In this document: positions 36,947 through 44,727 of the stretch, piece by piece
Numbering within the stretch: the first letter of the stretch is position 1
Layout of the letters: each line of letters starts with the position of its first letter
From: an uncultured Flavobacteriaceae bacterium
Lineage (GTDB): Bacteria > Bacteroidota > Bacteroidia > Flavobacteriales > Flavobacteriaceae
DNA length: 64,000 nt
Assembly: GCA_947500435.1 (NCBI GenBank)
Contig: CANMRV010000004.1
Coordinates: 682,001 to 746,000, forward strand
Direction: 5' to 3'
Notes under the pieces: model-generated
Told to the model about the DNA's origin: nothing
Databases searched by the model: none
Seen by the model: only the letters and a program-made list of their open reading frames with translations
Made by a program: the position numbers and the translations under genes

Positions 36947-37246
36947 GTGAGAAAGCCAATTTGGATGGCTATTCTCGATGAAAAAGAAGTCATCGCCCAC
37001 CTCGAACCACAGGTATTATCGAAAACAGATTGGGATAACTTAACTTCCAACTACAGAGATTCAACCTTAGTGAAAAATGAGCGGCGCGTGGTAATAACAA
37101 CTAAGGGAGAATTTGATGCGATTTGGTATGATAGAAAGACCCAGCGAATAACAGAACGCAGACCTCAAAAACATATAATTACATGGTTCATAAAAGATAT
37201 TGACAATAAAACTATGGTAATGCCTTTTTTTGATGAAGAAAACTAA
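36947..37246 (+). pseudogene. N-terminally truncated copy of the S41-associated lipoprotein
   Basis: A 99-codon frame that opens with GTG and has no signal peptide. It aligns with the C-terminal half of the protein at 12695: RKPIWMAILDEKEVIAHLEP, QVLSKTDWDNL, VVITTKGEFDAIWYDRKT and HIITWFIKD. The first 65-70 residues (lipobox and ELIN/GWG part) are absent, and the 45 bp before it show no trace of them. It is probably the remnant of a third copy, though a soluble short protein is possible. Confidence 0.7.
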
Positions 37247-37328
37247 CACCAATAAAGTCTTACCAGATTAAAAGGCTTAAGTCCTGTTCTCAAAAATTCA
37301 AAATAATTTAATTGAACTATTATAATTA

Positions 37329-37370
37329 ATCCCACCATAAATTATACTTTAAAATGTCACTTACATCAAA
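37329..37370. repeat. Dispersed intergenic repeat, partial third copy of pair B
   Basis: CCCACC-ATAAATTATACTTT followed by TGTCACTTACATC matches 24958-24994 and lacks the CGGAACAGCAATAA block. Confidence 0.6.
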
Positions 37371-37457
37371 TAGCGATAGGTTATTCAGTGATTACAGAAT
37401 AGTGCAATACCATTTATAGATGGAATCACTCGGGCCATTGATACAACAGAGGGGAAT

Positions 37458-38198
37458 TTATTTATTCTTTATTCTGTCTAAAACAGCTTTTTTATACATT
37501 TTACCAATGGGTAATTTGACTCCACTTTGTAGAACAATTTGATTTCCATCAATCAATCTTAGTTTGTTGAAGTTAATAACGAACGATTTATGAATTTGTA
37601 TAAAATCTGAAGGAAGCTTTTCCAAGAAATCCGTTAGTGTCTGTGGTGTCAGAATCATTTCTTCCGTAAATATCTTTATATAATTTCCATAGGCCTCAAT
37701 ATATTGTATTTCATCAACGTGTATTTTAATGATTTTTTTATCACTTTTTACGAAAATTGATGTTACAGCCTCCTCTTTATTAGTTGGTATTTCCGTCGCT
37801 TGCTGATGAGCTTCTGACCTTCTTGTAAAACTATCTCTTGCTATTTTTAGAGCGGCCCCCAAAATAAGGGCGAATATCATGATACCGAAGTAGTTGATGA
37901 ACAACTTCGAATCAATAACCTTATCAGAAACAGCACTTGTAAGCAGTGCTGAAATAAGGGTGAACACCACCCCATTGGCAATAAAAAGACCAATAAAGGC
38001 TATTAATTTTTCTTTTAAAAAGGGCAAGATAACCAGGTTACATATATAAACAGCAGGAGCCAATAAACAGATTGTAAAAATAGCGGTGCCTACCTTATTA
38101 CTTGGCTGTACGATAACAATCAACAGTAGAAAAACGAGAAACCATACAAAAAGGTTCTGCGTGATTTTGTTAGCCATAAAGCGGTTTGATGCGGACAT
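37458..38198 (-). CDS. Membrane-anchored LytTR-type DNA-binding regulator
   Basis: 246 residues. Four hydrophobic segments in the first 125 residues are followed by a charged linker and a C-terminal LytTR domain (about 150-243) with HVDEIQYIEAYGNYIKIF, TLTDFLEKLPSDFIQIHKSF and INFNKLRLIDGNQIVL. There is no response-regulator receiver domain, so the signal probably comes through the membrane part. It is divergent from the esterase pair at 38439 and may regulate it (inference). ATG at 38198 or 38177 are possible starts. Confidence 0.88.
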   Translation of the reverse strand: MSASNRFMANKITQNLFVWFLVFLLLIVIVQPSNKVGTAIFTICLLAPAVYICNLVILPFLKEKLIAFIGLFIANGVVFTLISALLTSAVSDKVIDSKLFINYFGIMIFALILGAALKIARDSFTRRSEAHQQATEIPTNKEEAVTSIFVKSDKKIIKIHVDEIQYIEAYGNYIKIFTEEMILTPQTLTDFLEKLPSDFIQIHKSFVINFNKLRLIDGNQIVLQSGVKLPIGKMYKKAVLDRIKNK

Positions 38199-38438
38199 TG
38201 TATTAGTGTAGAAATCTATTCAAAATTAGGGTATTACGATTCAACTACGATTATTCAGGTCTGTATGAAAGGCGTTTGAATGTAAACATTTCTTTTTAGT
38301 TGGTAAAGTTTAAGGGATTTTCATCATCAAACGAAGTGCGTTCGTCATTATTTATTCCTCAAAATGCAAAATGACATGAAATTTGTTTGAAAGAATAATT
38401 TGAGCTAATAAACGTTTTTAAACATGAAAATCGTTGTT

Positions 38439-39401
38439 ATGAAAAACATACTATTTTACTTGGCCTTCATTGCAATAGCGGTAGCCTGTAATAAAGAAGA
38501 TGACGCAAACCCCTTGCCCGGTGAGCAAGTTTGGCATAAAAGTAATACGATTGATATTTCAGGTTCAAGCAGAAACTATCACGTATACCTTCCGCAGAAT
38601 ACTTCAAATGCACCAATGGTAGTTTTATTGCATGGCAATCGAAGCAGTAACGATGAACTTCTAGGCTTTACAAATGCAAAGGCGCCCTATAAAATCTGGG
38701 AGACCATTGCAGCACAAGAAAACATAATCCTAATTGTACCTAACGGAACCAATGGTCCAAGTGGCCATCGGGGATGGAACGACTGCCGCAGCGATTCTGA
38801 AGGTAATCCTGATGCTAACGATGTATTGTTCATCAAAAGTGTAATCGATTTCGTTTCGAACGAACATAATACCGATGATTCAAGGGTTTTTGTAGTGGGA
38901 ACGTCCAACGGCGGGCACATGGCAATGCGATTGGCACAAGAAATTCCCGAAAAACTGAGCGCTTTTGCGTCGATTGTCGCATCAAACCCTATCAATACGC
39001 AATGCACAAACTCTACCTTACCAATTTCAGCGCTGTTTATGAATGGTACTGAAGACCCCATTAATCCGTACGAAGGCGGTGAAATGTCCGGTAATCGTGG
39101 AGAAGTTTTTTCGGCTCAGGAAACCATAGACTATTGGGTAAATAGAAATCAAACTGATACAACCCCAACGGTTATTGATTTGGCAGATGCTTATACGTCG
39201 GACAACTGTACCGTAAAAAAGCACACATATTCAAATGGATTAAATAATACTGAAGTTGTTTTTTATGAAGTAGTTGGCGGCGGACATACTGAACCAAGCA
39301 TTTCTGAACGATATGGCAATTTCTTTAAGGCTATTGTAAAAGAGCAAAACGGAGATATCGAAATGGCCAACGAGGTGTGGGATTTTTTTAAAGCTAAATA
39401 A
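38439..39401 (+). CDS. LpqC/PHB-depolymerase-like esterase lipoprotein (copy 1)
   Basis: 320 residues from ATG 38439, where a lipoprotein signal begins (AVACNK). Alpha/beta-hydrolase features are the HG oxyanion strand VVLLHGNRSSND, the nucleophile elbow GTSNGGHM, an Asp in MNGTEDPINPYEGG and a His in GGGHTEPS. The family includes feruloyl and acetylxylan esterases and PHB-depolymerase-like enzymes, so the substrate is likely an ester on a polysaccharide (inference). It is 8 bp from a close paralogue. Confidence 0.88.
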   Translation: MKNILFYLAFIAIAVACNKEDDANPLPGEQVWHKSNTIDISGSSRNYHVYLPQNTSNAPMVVLLHGNRSSNDELLGFTNAKAPYKIWETIAAQENIILIVPNGTNGPSGHRGWNDCRSDSEGNPDANDVLFIKSVIDFVSNEHNTDDSRVFVVGTSNGGHMAMRLAQEIPEKLSAFASIVASNPINTQCTNSTLPISALFMNGTEDPINPYEGGEMSGNRGEVFSAQETIDYWVNRNQTDTTPTVIDLADAYTSDNCTVKKHTYSNGLNNTEVVFYEVVGGGHTEPSISERYGNFFKAIVKEQNGDIEMANEVWDFFKAK

Positions 39402-39409
39402 AAAATAGC

Positions 39410-40417
39410 ATGAAAAACACAGCGAATAATTTTCACGGACCTTCCACGGAACCGAAACGGAGGTGCTTCTTCTTGATGCTCCCACTTTTTCTATTTGTTA
39501 TGAACAGTTGTTCAAAAGATGACAATTCCCTTACAGATAATCTAGGGGAATTCAATGCAAAAACTATTCAGCACGATGGCGTGGAACGCAACTACCAAGT
39601 TTATTTGCCGAAAAATTTTGACAAAAAAAACCCTACACCAATGGTATTGGCACTTCACGGTGGTGGCGGTCGCGGCAGTCGTTTTGAAAAAGATGTGTCA
39701 GCAGGTACACTTACAGTTGCCGCTGAGTTAAGAGGAGTAATTCTAGTTACACCCGAGGGAATTGACAAACGTTGGAATGACGGGCGTCCGGTTATATTCA
39801 ATGGCGATAGAATGTATGATGATGTTGGATTTATTTCCACCATTATAGATACGATGGCCCAGGATTATGGTATTGATTCTAATAGGGTATATGTCACAGG
39901 TATTTCAAACGGGGGATTTATGTCAGTGCGACTAGCGCTGGAACTTTCAAATAAAATTACGGCAGTAGCACCTGTTACTGCGCAAATAACTGAAGCTGTT
40001 GAGTCAATGGTACCTGAATTACCTATCTCCATCATGATAATTAATGGCGTAGATGATCCTTTTGTACCCTACAACGGTGGAACGATTATGATTTTTAACT
40101 CCACTGGTAATAGGGGCAATATTTTATCTACAGAAGAATCAATACAGCGGTTTAATACTTATAATCAATGCATTAATCTTGTAGAGAATAATCCTATTAT
40201 AGATGACATTCCGAATGATGGAACTAGTGTTGAAATTTCAAAGTACAATGGGTGCAATCAAGCAACGGAAGTTGTTTTGGTAAAAGTTAACGGAGGGGGT
40301 CATACCTGGCCAGATGGGGCGCAGTATCTCCCTGTGGGTATAGTTGGTAAAGTGAGTAGGGAAATCAATGCAAGTGAGATGATTCTCGACTTCTTTTTGA
40401 GTCATTCAAGAAATTGA
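39410..40417 (+). CDS. LpqC/PHB-depolymerase-like esterase lipoprotein (copy 2)
   Basis: 335 residues. A lipobox (MNSCSK) sits unusually far in, around residue 30, so translation could also start at a later codon. The triad parts are GISNGGFM (Ser), IINGVDDPFVPYNGG (Asp) and GGGHTWPDG (His), with ALHGGGGRGS as oxyanion loop. It retains more of the standard motifs (GGGHTWPDG) than copy 1. Tandem position and the same layout indicate duplication followed by divergence. Confidence 0.88.
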   Translation: MKNTANNFHGPSTEPKRRCFFLMLPLFLFVMNSCSKDDNSLTDNLGEFNAKTIQHDGVERNYQVYLPKNFDKKNPTPMVLALHGGGGRGSRFEKDVSAGTLTVAAELRGVILVTPEGIDKRWNDGRPVIFNGDRMYDDVGFISTIIDTMAQDYGIDSNRVYVTGISNGGFMSVRLALELSNKITAVAPVTAQITEAVESMVPELPISIMIINGVDDPFVPYNGGTIMIFNSTGNRGNILSTEESIQRFNTYNQCINLVENNPIIDDIPNDGTSVEISKYNGCNQATEVVLVKVNGGGHTWPDGAQYLPVGIVGKVSREINASEMILDFFLSHSRN

Positions 40418-40798
40418 TGATTAAAAATTTCGAGATATCTCATAATATATAATTTGGTTCAAGGTATTTTAGTGTGAATACCATTCCACACATATTGTTC
40501 CTCCCCATGCCGTCAGTCAAAAAGTATTCAATTTTTTTAAAATAGACTATTAGAAGAAAAATTTAAAGAAGATTTAGTGCCAAATTATCACAGATGGGGA
40601 ATACTGTTGAGATTTAGGAATATCTAAGGACAAGGAGTATGAATTCAAAGAAAATGAAATTCCAAAATGAGATTGTACAAGAAAACATTTGGGATACTTT
40701 AGTCGCGTAAATCGAAAGTTTTTCGGAACAGCAATAAATCCGACAAGTGCACAAAACCCCACCCATAATTGAACTTTGAAAACCGATTTAATTAGCGG
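40418..40798. other. Intergenic region with dispersed repeat
   Basis: About 380 bp between convergent genes. Repeat pair B copy 2 lies at 40718-40776. Short frames around 40590-40710 look coding-like (EYEFKENEIPK) but contain stops, and I cannot name a parent gene. No clear terminator. Confidence 0.4.
40718..40776. repeat. Dispersed intergenic repeat, pair B copy 2
   Basis: GTTTTTCGGAACAGCAATAA plus ATCCG, then AAGTGCACAAAA-CCCCACCCATAATT, matching 24917-24975. The first block contains a short CGGA/TCCG dyad. Confidence 0.7.
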
Positions 40799-41089
40799 TT
40801 AAAGATGTCTTTTGAAATCACGTATTTGACCTAAAATACGAACAACGAATATTCCCTTTCTGGTTGGTTCGTAGAAAATAGTATGCGCTTTGTAATTGTA
40901 TCTTTTCAAAGGTGCCGCAAATTCATAAACGCTGCGACCAAGGTGAGGATTATCTGCAAGAGTCTGTAAAAATTGGTATAACTCGGTAACATAGTTATGA
41001 GTCTGTGATTCGCTCCAAGTCTCCAAAGTATAATCTACGATATCGTCGATATCATCATCTGCCTTTGACGATAAATGATAACTAGACAT
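40799..41089 (-). CDS. ParE/RelE-family toxin
   Basis: 96 residues of the RelE/ParE fold: YHLSSKADDDIDDIVDYTLETW, LADNPHLGRSVYEF and KRYNYKAHTIFYEPT, ending in VVRILGQIRDFKRHL. ParE-type toxins inhibit gyrase and RelE-types cut mRNA; the IVRILG...F end is closer to ParE. It overlaps the antitoxin gene by 8 bp, the usual order being antitoxin first. Confidence 0.92.
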   Translation of the reverse strand: MSSYHLSSKADDDIDDIVDYTLETWSESQTHNYVTELYQFLQTLADNPHLGRSVYEFAAPLKRYNYKAHTIFYEPTRKGIFVVRILGQIRDFKRHL

Positions 41090-41342
41090 TTCTGTTCTTT
41101 TTACGAACTATTGCAGCTTCAATAATTTCATCAACAGACCTAATTTTAGAACTCATTCCGCTATCATATCCTGCTTGTATAGCCGCCTTGGTAATTAAAA
41201 AATCCCTATTGCGTTCTTCATCTAAACGTATTAGATGTCGCATGTATTCACTATCGTTCGCGAAACCACCATTTTCAATTTGTAACTTTATCCACTCTTC
41301 CTGAGCGGCAGTTATTGTCAATGATTTTCTGATTGTTGCCAT
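41082..41342 (-). CDS. ParD-family antitoxin
   Basis: 86 residues. An N-terminal ribbon-helix-helix (about 3-50, RKSLTITAAQEEWIKLQIENGGFANDSEYMRHLIR) is followed by a flexible toxin-neutralising tail. It precedes and overlaps the toxin gene. An inverted repeat 39-62 bp upstream (41381-41404) is a likely autoregulatory operator. Confidence 0.92.
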   Translation of the reverse strand: MATIRKSLTITAAQEEWIKLQIENGGFANDSEYMRHLIRLDEERNRDFLITKAAIQAGYDSGMSSKIRSVDEIIEAAIVRKKNRNV

Positions 41343-41380
41343 AATTATAATATTTGATTACATACAATATACGCAATATA

Positions 41381-41404
41381 ACATATTATTAGCGCATAAT
41401 ATGT
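41381..41404 (-). promoter_or_regulatory. Probable ParD operator palindrome
   Basis: ACATATTAT and ATAATATGT form perfect 9-bp arms around TAGCGC, just upstream of the antitoxin gene. A partial half-site (ATACGCAATATA) sits next to it at about 41369-41380. RHH antitoxins normally bind such arrays to repress their own operon. Confidence 0.6.
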
Positions 41405-41519
41405 TAGAATTTTGTCAAACTCTAAGTTTTAGAGCCTATAACCAGCTAACATTTAAACCCACCATTAACCGAACTTTCTAAAACCCTAAAAATCGTTTAC
41501 ACTTGAGGGTCATGAAAAA

Positions 41520-42434
41520 CTACCTTACAAGTTTTTTAATATCATAGAGATATGCTATTTCACTATGTTGCCCTCTCTTTAAATCCTCTAATTCTAAAGA
41601 CCTTTTTGCTATCCAGACCGTGGCCCCACCAACGGCAAGAATTCCACCTGCTATAGCTCCCCAGAATGGATTCATTTCTATTGCTTTTGCTGTAAATCCT
41701 CCGGCCGTGGGAATAACACTACCTAATGAAAGCATAGAAGAAATAGCTTCTATTTTTGTTTTCAATCCGTGCTTTTTAATTGCCCACTGATAGTCTTCAA
41801 TTTTTTGTGAAATGAGATCTGTTACGTGCAAGGGTGATGTAACATCCTTCTTTATTTCAAGCCAGAGATGTAAATCTCTATACTTGCGTTTAGCTTCTGA
41901 ATCTTTCCGAAACTCTAAAATTTGTTCCCATTGTAATTCTTGTTCAATGACAGTTGGAATGTTATTCAAAGCTCCTTGAATAGCATGAGACTTTCCACAA
42001 GGAACGACACTTGAACCGACTTCATAGTTTATAGGGAAAATACTGGCCTTAGGAAATGTATTTCTATAGGCACTAATTGGGCCTTTCAAAAAAATTCTTA
42101 AAAACTCTTCTTCCTTTTTTTTTGGATCCTTAATTTTAAATGGCCAACCTACCTCTGCATACGTACTAGTCTCTTTAGCAGTAAGTTGGTCTATACGTCT
42201 ATCGCCATAAGTCAAGTCAACAGGGATGTCATCTAGGTGTGAGCTATAGCAAGGGAAATAAATGCGGTCAGCTAAAAGAGTTGCCCGTTTAATGCTATCC
42301 GGATGAGGGAAGGCTAGTCGCTCATTTGGTAGAAGTGGTGGTCGATCGACCAAATGTTTGACCGGATGAAAGTTTGTATAACTACTAACATATGGCCAGA
42401 ATATAAAATTCAAAGAGTTGTTTTCAACATTCAT
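41520..42434 (-). CDS. Unknown protein in the integrase-adjacent region
   Basis: 304 residues, no signal peptide. Residues about 1-220 are soluble with many Pro/Tyr/Trp. Residues about 230-272 contain Gly/Ala-rich hydrophobic stretches (TAGGFTAKAIEM, WGAIAGGILAVGGATVWIA) that could insert in a membrane, followed by a short charged tail. I do not recognise the family. The gene stands alone between ParDE and the integrase, a typical cargo position. A defence or stress role is possible but rests only on location. Confidence 0.65.
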   Translation of the reverse strand: MNVENNSLNFIFWPYVSSYTNFHPVKHLVDRPPLLPNERLAFPHPDSIKRATLLADRIYFPCYSSHLDDIPVDLTYGDRRIDQLTAKETSTYAEVGWPFKIKDPKKKEEEFLRIFLKGPISAYRNTFPKASIFPINYEVGSSVVPCGKSHAIQGALNNIPTVIEQELQWEQILEFRKDSEAKRKYRDLHLWLEIKKDVTSPLHVTDLISQKIEDYQWAIKKHGLKTKIEAISSMLSLGSVIPTAGGFTAKAIEMNPFWGAIAGGILAVGGATVWIAKRSLELEDLKRGQHSEIAYLYDIKKLVR

Positions 42435-42926
42435 GATTGAATATTTGACTAAATCATAGATAGTCTAATTGGATATTACAACTATTGATTTAAAAACGTT
42501 GCTTTCCATTGGGCATGTTCAAAGTATATTTTTTAAAGAGCCAGTGGTTATGAAAATGTATTGTTGAATGATAATAGTGTATAAATGACAGTATTTGTAT
42601 TGTGACTAAACTTCTAGGAAACCTTACTGCTAGAACATTGTTACCATAAGGGCTTAGTTTTTTCATTAGAACCTTATCATTCGGAAGAATTATTGAGTAA
42701 ATGATTTTATTCTTAAACCCACCTTTATTTAGACTTATAACATTAAATGAAATTTAAATTTCGTTTAATTCAAGATGTGTCATTGTCATGACAATCTTGC
42801 TTTTTCTCCCGAAGGTCGCAAAAGGTAAAATATATAGTTGATTAAGAACAGGCGAGTGAAACGAAGTTGCGCGCTGCAAGTCCCAAATCCTTACCGAACT
42901 AATCTGCTTGCGAGGTAAAAGTAAGT

Positions 42927-42980
42927 TTTACAGTAAAATTTTTCAATGTTTACTAGGGTTTCAAGCGTTTTTACAGTAAA
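42927..42980. repeat. Twin TTTACAGTAAA palindromes
   Basis: Two identical 11-bp palindromes 43 bp apart, with similar flanks (GTTTTACAGTAAAATTTTTCA and TTTTTACAGTAAACTTTTTAA shared in outline). The arrangement suits a pair of protein-binding sites. Confidence 0.45.
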
Positions 42981-43174
42981 CTTTTTAATCAAATATTTTC
43001 AAGAACCGAAGAAAATTGAATCTAAGTAATTCATTTACAGCTACTTAAAATGATTATCTAAACAAGTAATGTCGCTTTAGCGCGTTGCCCTCTTGCTATT
43101 CGAACTTTATCCGCTTCGCTACTAAATTTAGAATACGCTTAAAATGTACTCTACAAGATAAAAGTAGGTTGCGC

Positions 43175-43230
43175 CCTGTTGGATTTTTGCTTGACGCTTA
43201 CCTATCTGGACGCTACAAAAACCCAACAGG
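43175..43230. repeat. Long inverted repeat next to the integrase 3' end
   Basis: 15-bp arms with one mismatch (CCTGTTGGATTTTTG at 43175-43189 and CAAAAACCCAACAGG at 43216-43230) enclose 26 nt that contain GACGCT twice. Outer TTGCGC/GCGCAA bases extend the symmetry. It could be a recombination site, origin feature or terminator; it lacks a clean T-run for the last. Confidence 0.55.
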
Positions 43231-43277
43231 AACCATGCGCAAAAGTTAAGGGTAAGAATTTGGGACGTATTTTAATT

Positions 43278-44498
43278 TCAGCTAAACTTATATTTATCCT
43301 TTAATGTAGCCATGTCCTCTTGCAGTTTTTTGTCGATTACCTTAGCATATATCTGAGTGGTCTTTAAAGATTGATGCCCCAACATTTTACTTACGGATTC
43401 TATAGGTATACCATTGGCAAGGGTTACAGTGGTTGCAAAAGTGTGTCTGGCCAAATGAAAAGTCAGATGCTTTTCAATGTTGCAGGCGTCCGCTATTTCT
43501 TTTAAATAAGCATTTGTCCTTTGATTACTTATTACAGGAAGTAACAAACCATTTTGCAAAGTAATGGGATGATTGGCATACTTTTTTATGATTTCTTCCG
43601 CAGCGGGGAGTAGGGGGATGGTACTTCTAGAATCTGTTTTAGAACGGTTGATTTTTATCCATCGAGTTCCATTCATTTTCACAACGATATGGTTTTGAGA
43701 TAATTTTTGGACATCAGTATAGGCCAATCCCGTAAAGCAACAAAAAACAAAAATGTCTCGAACCTGTTCAAGCCTCTTCATTTTAAACTCCCTTTTCATC
43801 ATCGTACGGAGTTCCAATTCGGTCAATACTTCTCGCTCTACTTTTTTCCATTTGGCTTTCCAATGAAAAAAAGGATCTTTGTTCACCCAGTTATTGGCAA
43901 AAGCAATTCGCATAATTTTCTTAAAGTTTACAACATATTTGGTAGTGGTATTTTGATTACCAATCTTCTTGGTGATTAAATAGTGATGAAAACGATTGAT
44001 GAATTTTAGGTCTATTTCCTTTACAAAGTAATCCTCTCTTTTATATGCTTGTTTGATAAAGTCATTAAGATGGTTTCTGGTTCTTATATGTCTCCTGTAA
44101 GCCCCATACGAATAATCAATCCCTATGAGTTCTTCGATTTGTGCATTATGTTCATCATAAATTTGGAGTAAGGTCTTATGCGCTTCTTCTATATTCAATA
44201 GTTTCCTTTTAATCAATTCTGCATCAAAAGGTTTCTTTTTGGTTATTAGCTTTGCATGGATATTAAAAGCTTTTGATTCTAACTCATCAATAAAATGATT
44301 TAATAATTTTGATTTTGCACTATGGCCTTTCATTCTCCCCTTAATAGAATTCCAGCTTTCTGGCATTACTTTTCTCTTGATGCTAAATTCTGCCCGTTTA
44401 GTATTTACCGTAATTCTTAAGAATATCGAAGCTCTTCCTTGTCGATCTAACCGGCTATTTCTGATATAGCACAAAATTGCTAATGAATTTGTTTCCAT
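43278..44498 (-). CDS. Tyrosine recombinase (phage/CTn-type integrase)
   Basis: 406 residues. An N-terminal arm-binding/SAM-like region (about 10-215) is followed by the catalytic domain (about 225-400), which includes FCCFTGLAYTDVQKL (first Arg position degenerate in this family), LTFHLARHTFATTV (HxxR: His-Leu-Ala-Arg), LGHQSLKTTQIYAKV (second His, Tyr nucleophile in IYAKV). This is the common Bacteroidota integrase type. It sits 230 bp from the 3' end of tRNA-Lys and probably used that gene as its target (inference). Confidence 0.92.
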   Translation of the reverse strand: METNSLAILCYIRNSRLDRQGRASIFLRITVNTKRAEFSIKRKVMPESWNSIKGRMKGHSAKSKLLNHFIDELESKAFNIHAKLITKKKPFDAELIKRKLLNIEEAHKTLLQIYDEHNAQIEELIGIDYSYGAYRRHIRTRNHLNDFIKQAYKREDYFVKEIDLKFINRFHHYLITKKIGNQNTTTKYVVNFKKIMRIAFANNWVNKDPFFHWKAKWKKVEREVLTELELRTMMKREFKMKRLEQVRDIFVFCCFTGLAYTDVQKLSQNHIVVKMNGTRWIKINRSKTDSRSTIPLLPAAEEIIKKYANHPITLQNGLLLPVISNQRTNAYLKEIADACNIEKHLTFHLARHTFATTVTLANGIPIESVSKMLGHQSLKTTQIYAKVIDKKLQEDMATLKDKYKFS

Positions 44499-44574
44499 AA
44501 TATTGCTTTTTTTCTATTACCAAATTTGTTAAAATTTTGTTGTAAATATTTGAATATCAATAAGTTTAACACTG

Positions 44575-44628
44575 TCGCGGTGCGCACTTTGTGAATACCA
44601 TAAGTGCGCACCGAATAGCGCACCGCGA
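44575..44628. repeat. Nested GC-rich inverted repeats upstream of the integrase
   Basis: One left arm (44575-44589) can pair with either of two right arms. CGGTGCGCACTT (44578-44589) matches AAGTGCGCACCG (44602-44613) perfectly, and TCGCGGTGCGC (44575-44585) matches GCGCACCGCGA (44618-44628) perfectly. The block stands out as GC-rich in AT-rich DNA, 77-130 bp upstream of the integrase start and 100-150 bp from the tRNA 3' end. Confidence 0.75.
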
Positions 44629-44670
44629 TATTTGCTTTTATTTGATATCAAATGAGATTAGAAAAAATAA

Positions 44671-44703
44671 AAAAGTCTGTAAATCAACGATTTACAGACT
44701 TTT
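44671..44703. terminator. Bidirectional terminator between tRNA-Lys and integrase
   Basis: Perfect 15-bp inverted repeat (44671-44685 and 44689-44703) with AAC loop, beginning in AAAA and ending in TTTT, so it can act on both strands. It should stop the tRNA transcript (minus strand) before the integrase. Confidence 0.85.
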
Positions 44704-44727
44704 TGAATATTATTGAAGGTCTAAAAG

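Larger units (their letters stand above)
42435..43277. other. Long non-coding stretch beside the integrase
   Basis: About 840 bp without an ORF. It contains a twin palindrome TTTACAGTAAA (42927-42937 and 42970-42980), a CCCACCTTTATTTAGACTTA block at about 42719-42738, and a long inverted repeat (43175-43230) close to the integrase stop. The base composition of 42.84-43.25 kb differs from that of the neighbouring genes. This is where an element end or origin of transfer might be expected. Confidence 0.5.

Noticed and set aside
40574..40762. A 62-codon minus-strand ORF beside the repeat at 40718
   Set aside because: It runs through the dispersed repeat and resembles no protein; the plus strand shows only fragmentary coding-like pieces that I could not assign.
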